This document shows, piece after piece, positions 1 through 5,421 of a stretch of DNA of 5,421 nucleotides. Positions within the stretch are counted from its first letter, which is position 1. The number at the start of each line of letters is the position of its first letter. The DNA comes from Thiomonas sp. Its GTDB lineage: Bacteria; Pseudomonadota; Gammaproteobacteria; Burkholderiales; Burkholderiaceae_C. Below the pieces are notes generated by a model, which ran no database searches, had not been told where the DNA came from, and saw nothing but the letters and a program-made list of their open reading frames with translations. Both the position numbers and the translations under genes were made by a program. The stretch lies in contig DAIDHU010000490.1 in the NCBI GenBank assembly GCA_027451915.1, positions 1 through 5,421 of the forward strand, given 5' to 3'.

Positions 1-2237
1 ATGCCCATCTTGGACATGACCTTGAGCAGGCCCTTGCCGACGGCCTTGATGTAGTTCTTGACCGCCTTGTCGGCACCCAGCTCGGGCGGCAGCTCGCGCG
101 CCAGGTCGACGATGGTGTCGAGCGCCAGGTACGGGTGCACGGCCTCGGCGCCGTAGCCGGCGAGCACCGCCATGTGGTGGGTCTCGCGGGCGCTGCCGGT
201 TTCCACCACCAGGCCGGTCTGGGTGCGCAGGCCGAGCTGGATCAGGTGCTGGTGCACCGCGCTGGTGGCCAGCAGCGCCGGGATCGCCACGCGCTCGGCG
301 CTCAGGCGCCGGTCGGTGACGATGAGGATGTTGTGGCCGCTGCGCAGCGCGTCGACCGCCTCGGCGCAGATCGAGGCCAGGCGGGCCTCGATGCCCTCGT
401 GGCCCCAGGCCACGGGATAGCAGATGTCGATCTCGTAGCTGCGGAACTTGCCGCCGGTGTGCGCGGCGATGTTGCGCAGCTTGGCCATGTCCTCGAAGTC
501 GAGCACGGGCTGGCTCACTTCCAGGCGCATGGGCGGGTTGACCTGGTTGATGTCGAGCAGGTTCGGGCGCGGGCCGATGAACGACACCAGGGACATGACC
601 ATGTTCTCGCGGATCGAATCGATCGGCGGGTTGGTCACCTGGGCGAACAGTTGCTTGAAGTAGTTGTACAGGGTCTTCGGGCGGTCCGACAGCACGGCCA
701 GCGCGGCGTCGTTGCCCATCGAGCCCACCGCCTCGTCGGCGTTGGCGGCCATCGGCGCGAGCAGGAACTTCAAATCCTCCTGGGTGTAGCCGAAGGCCTG
801 CTGGCGATCCAGCAGCGCGAGCTCGCCGGCGGGCTCGTCGCCGCAGTGCTCGACGTCGTCGATGCGGATGCGCAGGTTCTCGATCCACTGGCGGTAGGGG
901 CGCGCCGCGGAGAGCTGATCCTTGATCTCCTTGTCGTCGACGATGCGCCCGGCCTCCATGTCGATGAGGAACATCTTGCCCGGCTGCAGGCGCCACTTCT
1001 TGACGATCTGGCTTTCCGGCACCGGCAGCACGCCGGCTTCCGAAGCCATGATCACCAGGTCCTCCGAGGTCACCACGTAGCGTGCCGGGCGCAGGCCGTT
1101 GCGGTCCAGCGTGGCGCCGATCTGGCGCCCGTCGGTGAAGGCGATGGCCGCGGGGCCGTCCCACGGCTCCATCATCGCGGCGTGGTACTCGTAGAAGGCG
1201 CGCCGGCGCTCGTCCATCAGCGCGTGCTGCTCCCAGGCCTCGGGGATCATCATCATCATGGCGTGCGACAACGGGTAGCCCGCCATCACCAGCAGCTCCA
1301 GGCAGTTGTCGAAGCTGGCGGTGTCACTCTGGCCGGCGTAGATCAGCGGCCACAGCTTGCGCAGGTCCTCGCCCAGCACCGGAGAGCTCACCGCGCCCTC
1401 GCGCGCGCGCATCCAGTTGTAGTTGCCCTTGACGGTGTTGATCTCGCCGTTGTGCGCCACCATGCGATAGGGATGCGCCAGCGGCCACTCGGGGAAGGTG
1501 TTGGTGGAAAAGCGCTGATGCACCAGTGCCAGCGCCGAGACCACGCGCGGATCCTGCAGGTCGCGGAAATACTCGCCGACCTGGTCGGCCAGCAGCAGGC
1601 CCTTGTAGACCACGGTGCGCGCGGACATCGAGGGCACGAAATACTCGCGGCCGTGGCGCAGGTTCAGGCGCTGGATGGCGTGGCTGGCGACGCGGCGGAT
1701 CACGAACAGCTTGCGCTCCAGCGCGTCGGTGACCATGACGTCGGGGCCGCGGCCGATGAAAATCTGGCGGATCACCGGCTCCTTCGCGCGCACCGTGGGC
1801 GACATGGGCATGTCGCGGTCCACCGGCACGTCGCGCCAGCCCAGCACCTGCTGACCCTCGGCGCGCACGGCGCGCTCGATCTCCTGCTCGCAGGCCAGGC
1901 GCGACGCCGATTCGCGCGGCAGGAAGATCATGCCCACGCCGTACTCGCCCGGAGGCGGCAGTTCCACCCCCTGCGCGGCCATTTCGGCCCGGTAGTAGGC
2001 GTCGGGAATCTGCAGCAGGATGCCAGCTCCGTCGCCCATGAGCTTGTCGGCGCCCACCGCGCCGCGGTGGTCCAGGTTTTTCAGGATCAGCAGGCCGTTG
2101 CGCACGATATCGTGCGACTTGTGGCCCTTGATGTGCGCCACGAAACCGACGCCGCAGGCATCGTGCTCCTGCGTCGGGCTGTACAGGCCATGCCGGGCCA
2201 GGTCCTGGATCTCGCTTTGCTCGGGCTGCTGCTGCAT
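1..2237 (-). CDS. gltB: Glutamate synthase (NADPH) large subunit, N-terminal half (3' end beyond window)
   Basis: GltB takes ammonia from glutamine and channels it to 2-oxoglutarate, giving two glutamates; with GltD it forms cytoplasmic GOGAT for ammonia assimilation. The 745 complete codons seen are roughly half of the usual 1,500-residue-plus protein; the frame runs off the left edge at the conserved KVMSKMG. The N-terminus is a class II glutamine amidotransferase: EHDACGVGF puts the nucleophile at Cys28, so about 27 residues would be removed as a propeptide. HRGA (57-60), GDGAGIL (68-74), HQRFSTNT (from 240), HNGEINT (from 262) and DRNGLRPARY (Asn380) follow. The central domain is recognisable from QQAFGYTQEDL (479) through NPPIDSIRE (near 533). 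The FMN/Fe-S synthase domain and gltD, if adjacent, would lie outside. The ATG at 2235-2237 was chosen because GGAG lies 6 nt upstream and because it gives a normal propeptide length. No frameshift is visible. The identity is secure. Confidence 0.98.
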   Translation of the reverse strand, partial: MQQQPEQSEIQDLARHGLYSPTQEHDACGVGFVAHIKGHKSHDIVRNGLLILKNLDHRGAVGADKLMGDGAGILLQIPDAYYRAEMAAQGVELPPPGEYGVGMIFLPRESASRLACEQEIERAVRAEGQQVLGWRDVPVDRDMPMSPTVRAKEPVIRQIFIGRGPDVMVTDALERKLFVIRRVASHAIQRLNLRHGREYFVPSMSARTVVYKGLLLADQVGEYFRDLQDPRVVSALALVHQRFSTNTFPEWPLAHPYRMVAHNGEINTVKGNYNWMRAREGAVSSPVLGEDLRKLWPLIYAGQSDTASFDNCLELLVMAGYPLSHAMMMMIPEAWEQHALMDERRRAFYEYHAAMMEPWDGPAAIAFTDGRQIGATLDRNGLRPARYVVTSEDLVIMASEAGVLPVPESQIVKKWRLQPGKMFLIDMEAGRIVDDKEIKDQLSAARPYRQWIENLRIRIDDVEHCGDEPAGELALLDRQQAFGYTQEDLKFLLAPMAANADEAVGSMGNDAALAVLSDRPKTLYNYFKQLFAQVTNPPIDSIRENMVMSLVSFIGPRPNLLDINQVNPPMRLEVSQPVLDFEDMAKLRNIAAHTGGKFRSYEIDICYPVAWGHEGIEARLASICAEAVDALRSGHNILIVTDRRLSAERVAIPALLATSAVHQHLIQLGLRTQTGLVVETGSARETHHMAVLAGYGAEAVHPYLALDTIVDLARELPPELGADKAVKNYIKAVGKGLLKVMSKMG

Positions 2238-2243
2238 GGTCTG

Positions 2244-2247
2244 CTCC
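2244..2247 (-). promoter_or_regulatory. gltB Shine-Dalgarno (GGAG)
   Basis: On the minus strand GGAG is followed by a 6-nt spacer and then ATG (2235-2237). It supports this ATG as the gltB start over the in-frame GTG codons just upstream. Confidence 0.7.
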
Positions 2248-2260
2248 ACGACGAAAGGCA

Positions 2261-2283
2261 CAAAAACCTCGCAAAAACTGCGA
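2261..2283 (-). repeat. gltB leader: small hairpin overlapping an 11-nt-spaced direct repeat
   Basis: Plus-strand 2269-2273 (TCGCA) and 2279-2283 (TGCGA) form a perfect 5-bp inverted repeat around a 5-nt loop. The heptamer CAAAAAC occurs at 2261-2267 and again at 2272-2278, exactly 11 nt apart, about one helical turn. Both lie between the predicted gltB promoter and its ribosome binding site, so they would be in the 5' leader. They could be an operator-like repeat, an RNA stem, or simply an A/T-rich leader; the sequence alone does not decide. The stem is weak and has no U-tract placed like a terminator. Confidence 0.4.
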
Positions 2284-2294
2284 TTGGAGCAGGG

Positions 2295-2323
2295 ACTCTA
2301 CTGCAATGCCGCAAAGGGGGCAA
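2295..2323 (-). promoter_or_regulatory. Predicted sigma70-type promoter for gltB
   Basis: Reading the minus strand, TTGCCC (plus 2318-2323) serves as a -35 box and TAGAGT (plus 2295-2300) as a -10 box, with a 17-nt spacer. Each matches the sigma70 consensus at four of six positions. The start point would be near 2288, leaving a leader of about 50 nt before gltB. This is the best spaced pair I see in the 155-nt gap upstream of gltB. Read-through from the thi genes and the RAYT-like gene, all on the same strand, is also possible. Confidence 0.45.
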
Positions 2324-2341
2324 GAAATGTTGCCACAATCC

Positions 2342-2389
2342 GTCCCTTTTTCTCGGCGCAGCGCGATGCGCTTGCGCGTAATTAGGGAC
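2342..2389. repeat. GTCCCT...AGGGAC inverted repeat enclosing a GC-rich hairpin (RAYT-type terminal element, putative)
   Basis: Six-base arms GTCCCT (2342-2347) and AGGGAC (2384-2389) flank a 36-nt interior that holds the hairpin at 2356-2377. The element begins almost at the stop codon of the RAYT-like gene (TGA at 2393-2395) and ends about 18 nt before the predicted gltB -35 box. From memory, strings such as TCTGTCCCTAATTA and AAAAAGGGACGG commonly border RAYT-type genes in proteobacteria; I could not check this. A third AGGGAC lies at 2291-2296, next to the predicted -10 box. Neither side has the T-run expected of an intrinsic terminator. Confidence 0.5.
2356..2377. repeat. Bulged GC-rich hairpin with GAT loop, REP-like copy 1
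   Basis: Plus-strand GCGC (2356-2359) plus AGCGC (2360-2364) pair with GCGCT (2368-2372) and GCGC (2374-2377). This gives nine base pairs with one bulged T (2373) and a three-base GAT loop (2365-2367). A short stem with a single bulge resembles REP palindromes, which are the substrates of RAYT transposases. It shares GCGCGATGCG (2361-2370) with the hairpin on the other side of the RAYT-like gene. I do not see the GTAG-type foot of enteric REPs. The high GC content makes chance hairpins more likely. Confidence 0.5.
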
Positions 2390-2392
2390 AGA

Positions 2393-3082
2393 TCAGGCCC
2401 CGGGCGCGGCGACCCGCGGCCTGCCGCGCGCACGTGGCCCCAGGCTGCGGCCGAGCTGCTCCCCGGCCCAGGCCAGGTAGGCTTCATCACCCAGGGCCCC
2501 CGCGGCGCGCAGCGCGCGCTCGATGGTCTCGCGATGCTGCCTTGCAACATCGGTACTCAGCAAGGCCGCGTAGGCCGCTTCGCGTGCATAGGGGGTATTG
2601 CCCAGATCCCAGTAGGGAGGGACCTCCCGCAGCCAGGCGCTGGGCCGGCGCCCGGTATGGTGGGCCAGGCTGCTCCACGGCCAGGCGGCGGCCTCGGCGC
2701 AGGCCCCCTCGGCCTGCGGCGTCAGGTCCACCGCGCACAGGGCGGGCAGCAGCCAGGTCTGCTGCTGCAGCAGCGCGCTGCGGTAGCGCCCTTGCCAGAT
2801 GCCAGCGCCCTCGCCGCGCCGGCGGCTGGCGCAGCGGGCCAGGGTCTGCATGAGCCCGGAAAGGCCGGCGCAATCGGCCGGAGTGAGCACCAGCCACACG
2901 GCCCGCGGCAGCAGCGCGTAGCCATGCACCTGCACCCCCGAGCGCTGAGCGGTGTGCGCAAGACGCCTCAGGTAGTCCTCGTAGTCGCCTGCCTCGCGGA
3001 ACACATCGGCGCTCGCGCGTTGCAGCACCAGGTGCGCCTGGCCGGGCAGGCAAAGTCGTGCTTGACGGGCCATGGCCCGCAT
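2393..3082 (-). CDS. RAYT/IS200-like (Y1_Tnp) transposase homologue, apparently catalytically dead
   Basis: The 229-residue protein resembles REP-associated tyrosine transposases from end to end. It has an N-terminal MARQARLCLPGQAHLVLQRA like the family's MARxxRxxxPGxxHHVxQRG (residues 4-23), then VHGYALLP (52-59), LTPADCAGLSGLMQ (66-79), IWQGRYRSALL (95-105), PWSSLAHHTG (135-144) and a C-terminal RGRPR (219-223). Active members use an HxH (HUH) metal site and a tyrosine. Here the HUH position reads RAVW (60-63), with Ala61 and Trp63 replacing both histidines. The segment matching the family's RYIELNP reads CAVDLTP (116-122), with Ala117 at the expected catalytic tyrosine. About four residues are also missing around 84-90. 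The frame is nevertheless intact, so this may be a repurposed DNA- or RNA-binding protein or a young relic. The start is uncertain: ATG at 3080-3082 (used) or 3071-3073 (better family match); neither has a good Shine-Dalgarno. It starts 51 nt after thiDE. Confidence 0.8.
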   Translation of the reverse strand: MRAMARQARLCLPGQAHLVLQRASADVFREAGDYEDYLRRLAHTAQRSGVQVHGYALLPRAVWLVLTPADCAGLSGLMQTLARCASRRRGEGAGIWQGRYRSALLQQQTWLLPALCAVDLTPQAEGACAEAAAWPWSSLAHHTGRRPSAWLREVPPYWDLGNTPYAREAAYAALLSTDVARQHRETIERALRAAGALGDEAYLAWAGEQLGRSLGPRARGRPRVAAPGA

Positions 3083-3085
3083 TGT

Positions 3086-3120
3086 GCGCCAGCAGGCGCG
3101 CGATGCGTGCTGCTGGGCGC
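3086..3120. repeat. Long imperfect hairpin with GAT loop between thiDE and the RAYT-like gene, REP-like copy 2
   Basis: On the plus strand GCGC (3086-3089) and CAGCAG (3090-3095) pair with CTGCTG (3110-3115) and GCGC (3117-3120). An inner CGCGC (3097-3101) pairs with GCGTG (3105-3109, one G-T pair) around a GAT loop (3102-3104). This totals about 15 bp with two single-base bulges. It fills most of the 51-nt gap between the thiDE stop and the RAYT-like start. It could act as a transcript-end stabiliser or attenuator for the thi mRNA, but no T-run follows on the minus strand. The 10-mer GCGCGATGCG (3098-3107) and the GAT loop are shared with the hairpin at 2356-2377. Confidence 0.55.
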
Positions 3121-3133
3121 GCGAGGCGCCGGC

Positions 3134-4714
3134 TTATCCGGTCGACGCCATGGCTGCGTGCCGGCCCGGGCCTGCGCCCCGCGCCTGTGGATCCTTGCCT
3201 TGCAGGCGCAGGCGCCACTGCAGCGCCGCCTGCGCGATGGCCTGTCCGCGGCGCACCGCCGCGGCCGGATCCTCGGCGCTCACGATCGCGCCGACCACGG
3301 CGAAGCCGTCCAGGCCGCAGTCCAGCGCGGCGGCGGCACGCTCCAGGCTGATGCCCCCGATCCCCACCAGGGGATACAGGGGCTTGCAGCGCGCGGCCAG
3401 CGCGCGCAACCGCTCCAGGCCCAGCGGGGCATGGGGCGTGGCCTTGCCCGTTGTCGGCCACACGGGGCCCAGCGCCAGGTAGCTGGGGCGCAGTGCATGC
3501 GCCCGCGCCAGTTCCGCGGGATTGTGGGTGCTCACCCCCAGGCGCAGCCCGGCCTTGCGGATCGAGTCGATGTCCTGCGCCCGCAGTTCCATCAGGTCTT
3601 CCTGGCCCAGGTGCACGCCCCAGGCGCCGGCGTCCAGGGCCTCGCGCCAATGGTCGTTGATGAACAACTGGGCGCCACGCGCCCGCGCCGCGTCGGCGGC
3701 TGCGCGCACCTGCGCGCGCAGTTGCGCGCCCGCCAGATCCTTGGCGCGCAGCTGCACCGTGTCCACTCCGAGTTCCAGCAGGCGCAGCACCCAGTCGGCA
3801 TCGGGCACCACCGGGTACAGACCCGGCGCACGCAGCAAGGGCGCGAAAGCACCGGCCTCGGTGGGCACCCCGGAATGCAGCGCGGGAAAGTCGCCGCTGT
3901 CGGGCAGGGCCGCGGCGTGGGCCATGGCGCGCCCCGCGGGCGAAACCCAGGCCCGCGCGATGGCGGCGTGGGTGCGCCATTGCGCCTCCACCGCGGCCTG
4001 TTCCAGGTCCGCTCCCTGCGCCAGCATGCCCGCCAGCGCGGACCCGTACACGCAGCCGGTGCCGTGCACGCGCCCGCCCGGGCCGTCCGGCAGGCGCGGC
4101 ACGGACAGGGCATGCAAGGCCCGCGGCGTGCACAGCCAGTCCACGCTGTTCGCCCCCCGGGCATGCCCCCCCTTGAGCACGACCGCGCGGGTGCGCCCCC
4201 CCTGCAGCCATTGCTCGCGCAGCGCGCGCACCCAGGCCTGCGGCGGGGCGCCCTCGCCTTCCCAGGGCTCCAGCCCCAGGAGCTGCGCGGCCTCCACCCG
4301 GTTGGGCGTGATCACGGTGCTGGCGCGCGAAAGCCGGCGCAAGGTCCGTGGCTCGGCCCGCAGCAGCGCAAGCCCGCCCGCCGAGGCCCCGAGCACCGTG
4401 TCCCACACCACCGGCACGTCGAGACTCTCGCAAAAGGCCGCCACCTCGGCGGCTACCCGCGCCCCGCCCAGCATGCCCAGCTTGACGGCCGCCGGGCGCA
4501 GCTCGCGCCGCGCGGCCGCGAGCGCGCCGCGCAACACCGGCAGCGGAGTCGCCCGCAACTCGCGCACGCCCTGGGCGTCCTGCACCGTCAGCGCCGTGCA
4601 CACGCTGGAGCCATGCAGGCCCATGGCCTGCCACACCGCCAGGTCGGTGCCGATGCCGGCGCCGCCGCTGGGGTCGTGCCCCGCGATGCTCAGCAAGGTG
4701 GGCTGGGCCGTCAA
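3134..4714 (-). CDS. thiDE: Bifunctional HMP/HMP-P kinase and thiamine-phosphate synthase (ThiD-ThiE fusion)
   Basis: The 526-residue cytoplasmic enzyme carries two consecutive thiamine steps: phosphorylation of hydroxymethylpyrimidine to HMP-PP, then its joining to thiazole phosphate to give thiamine phosphate. ThiD occupies about residues 5-265: SIAGHDPSGGAG (9-20), KLGML (78-82), VITPNRVEA (134-142), VLKGGH (179-184) and HGTGC (217-221), whose Cys221 lies in the ribokinase-family anion hole. ThiE follows at about 298-500: VQLRAKDL (320-327), NDHWREALDAGAWGVHLGQED (353-373), LGVSTHNP (392-399), GPVWPTTGK (416-424) and VGIGGI (450-455). The linker, about 266-297, looks unstructured. Both halves keep their key motifs, so both activities are expected. 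The start is TTG (4712-4714): the frame upstream has no ATG, GTG or TTG before a stop, and ThiD homology begins within ten residues. It overlaps the thiG stop as TTGA, so translation is probably coupled. The stop is TAA at 3134-3136. Confidence 0.97.
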   Translation of the reverse strand: MTAQPTLLSIAGHDPSGGAGIGTDLAVWQAMGLHGSSVCTALTVQDAQGVRELRATPLPVLRGALAAARRELRPAAVKLGMLGGARVAAEVAAFCESLDVPVVWDTVLGASAGGLALLRAEPRTLRRLSRASTVITPNRVEAAQLLGLEPWEGEGAPPQAWVRALREQWLQGGRTRAVVLKGGHARGANSVDWLCTPRALHALSVPRLPDGPGGRVHGTGCVYGSALAGMLAQGADLEQAAVEAQWRTHAAIARAWVSPAGRAMAHAAALPDSGDFPALHSGVPTEAGAFAPLLRAPGLYPVVPDADWVLRLLELGVDTVQLRAKDLAGAQLRAQVRAAADAARARGAQLFINDHWREALDAGAWGVHLGQEDLMELRAQDIDSIRKAGLRLGVSTHNPAELARAHALRPSYLALGPVWPTTGKATPHAPLGLERLRALAARCKPLYPLVGIGGISLERAAAALDCGLDGFAVVGAIVSAEDPAAAVRRGQAIAQAALQWRLRLQGKDPQARGAGPGRHAAMASTG

Positions 4715-5421
4715 GACGGTTCCCCGGCCCGGGCCCCGCTCGCGCGCTGCGCCTCGTGCCAGAAGGGCACGCCCACCGTGGGGGTCGAAGCCTGCGCCGT
4801 GTCGCGCTCGGGCATGATGCCGGCAAGGAATCCGTCACGTCCGGCGCGCACCGCGGCGCCGAAGGCGGCGGCCATGCGCACCGGATCGGCGGCCTCGGCC
4901 ACCGCGGTGTTGAGCAACACCGCATCGAAGCCGATTTCCATCACCTGCGCCGCGTGCGAGGGCCGGCCCAGGCCGGCGTCGCAAACCAGCACGGCATCGG
5001 GCAGGCGCTCGCGCAGCGTGCGCAGCGCCTGCAGGTTCTGCGGCCCGCGCCCGGAGCCGATGGGAGCGGCCCAGGGCATCACCGCGGCCACGCCGGCGTC
5101 GAGCAGGCGGCGCGCCAGGACCAGGTCGTCCGTGGTGTAGGCGAACACGGAAAAGCCCTCGGCGGCGAGCACGGCAGCGGCCTCCAGCGTGCCGAAGGGG
5201 TCGGGCTGCAGGGTGTAGTCGTCGCCGATCACTTCCAGCTTGATCCAGCGGGTGCCGAACAGCTCGCGCGCCATGCGCGCCAGGTTCACGGCCTGCTGCG
5301 CGCCGTGGCAGCCCGCGGTGTTGGGCAGCAAATGCCCGCCCAGCGCGCGGATGCGCTGCCAGAAGGCCTGACCGCCGCCGCTCTCGGGCTGCAGTCGCCG
5401 CAGCCCCACGGTGAACACCTG
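4711..5421 (-). CDS. thiG: Thiazole synthase ThiG (5' end beyond window)
   Basis: ThiG condenses 1-deoxy-D-xylulose 5-phosphate, dehydroglycine (or glycine imine) and ThiS thiocarboxylate sulfur into the thiazole phosphate of thiamine. It is a cytoplasmic (beta/alpha)8 barrel enzyme. The 236 residues seen start in the first strands at VFTVGLRRLQPESG. Compared with E. coli ThiG, roughly 35-40 N-terminal residues lie past the right edge, so the GTG at 5416-5418 is an internal valine codon and not the start. Family motifs follow in order: HLLPNTAG, WIKLEVI with the Schiff-base lysine (Lys61 of the visible part), LQPDPFGTLEAA, AAVMPWAAPIGSGRG (phosphate binding), VCDAGLGRPSHAAQVMEIGFDAVLLNTAVAEA and DPVRMAAAF. 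The C-terminal tail of about 40 residues, with TPTVGVPFW, resembles the tail I recall from beta-proteobacterial ThiG. The TGA stop at 4711-4713 overlaps the thiDE start. The identity is secure. Confidence 0.97.
   Translation of the reverse strand, partial: QVFTVGLRRLQPESGGGQAFWQRIRALGGHLLPNTAGCHGAQQAVNLARMARELFGTRWIKLEVIGDDYTLQPDPFGTLEAAAVLAAEGFSVFAYTTDDLVLARRLLDAGVAAVMPWAAPIGSGRGPQNLQALRTLRERLPDAVLVCDAGLGRPSHAAQVMEIGFDAVLLNTAVAEAADPVRMAAAFGAAVRAGRDGFLAGIMPERDTAQASTPTVGVPFWHEAQRASGARAGEPS

Noticed and set aside
2356..2377. Intrinsic terminator for the RAYT-like gene
   Set aside because: The hairpin is strong enough, but the minus-strand sequence after it is A-rich (GAGAAAAAGG) with no T-run, so rho-independent termination is not supported.
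135..2381. A 748-codon open frame on the plus strand, antisense to gltB
   Set aside because: It is a mirror of gltB caused by GC-rich codon use. The translation is low-complexity, rich in His, Arg, Ala, Gly and Val, with no recognisable domain, while the minus strand encodes a textbook GltB over the same bases.
2238..2392. A TPP riboswitch or other large structured RNA upstream of gltB
   Set aside because: No THI-box core such as CUGAGA or a similar motif is visible, and gltB is not a thiamine gene. A TPP riboswitch would be expected ahead of the first thi gene, outside the window.
1324..2550. A 408-codon minus-strand open frame spanning the gltB start and the upstream gap
   Set aside because: It lies in a different frame from gltB, runs through the promoter and inverted-repeat region, and has no family resemblance.
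3083..3133. Intrinsic terminator after thiDE
   Set aside because: The stem is long, but it is followed by GCACAATGCGGG on the minus strand with no T-run. At most it is a pausing, stabilising or rho-associated structure.
2487..4925. An 812-codon minus-strand open frame overlapping thiG, thiDE and the RAYT-like gene in another frame
   Set aside because: It crosses gene boundaries and encodes Arg/Ala/Gly-rich low-complexity sequence. The alternative frames give clear ThiG, ThiD-ThiE and RAYT-like proteins.
2306..5140. A 944-codon open frame on the plus strand opposite the RAYT-like gene, thiDE and thiG
   Set aside because: It runs antisense across three genes and their intergenic gaps, and its product is Ala/Arg/Gly/Gln/His/Pro-rich without motifs. 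This is a GC-bias shadow.
5416..5418. GTG as the thiG start codon
   Set aside because: It falls inside the VFTVGLRR strand, which lies about 35-40 residues into other ThiG proteins, and the frame stays open to the window edge.

Overview
This is a strongly GC-rich window. All four genes I can support lie on the minus strand, so in transcription order it reads right to left: thiG (5' end outside the window), a fused thiD-thiE gene, a RAYT/IS200-like 'transposase' homologue, and gltB (3' half outside the window). The protein sequences and the gene arrangement suggest a beta-proteobacterium, most likely Burkholderiales. This is judged by family resemblance only; no search was run.

Thiamine part (3134-5421, minus). 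ThiG makes the thiazole phosphate moiety of thiamine. The next gene encodes a two-domain protein with an N-terminal HMP/HMP-P kinase (ThiD) and a C-terminal thiamine-phosphate synthase (ThiE). The two genes are translationally coupled: the thiG stop and the thiDE start share the tetranucleotide TTGA, so thiDE starts with TTG. Together they cover thiazole formation, pyrimidine phosphorylation and the joining step. Any thiC, thiO or thiS and any TPP riboswitch would lie beyond the right edge.

Middle part (2341-3133). A 229-codon intact ORF has the fold-level signature of REP-associated tyrosine transposases, but both histidines of the HUH motif and the expected catalytic tyrosine are replaced. 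It is bracketed by two imperfect GC-rich hairpins that share the 10-mer GCGCGATGCG and the same GAT loop. The distal hairpin sits inside a GTCCCT/AGGGAC inverted repeat. I read this as a degenerate or repurposed RAYT with relics of its palindromic partner elements. This is the most interesting part of the window.

Glutamate synthase part (1-2340). The first 745 codons of gltB, the large subunit of NADPH-glutamate synthase, have a good Shine-Dalgarno sequence, a plausible sigma70-type promoter, and a short leader with a small hairpin and an 11-nt-spaced repeat. The antisense strand of gltB and of the thi genes carries very long open frames, which are GC-bias shadows. No tRNA, rRNA, CRISPR array or complete insertion sequence was seen.
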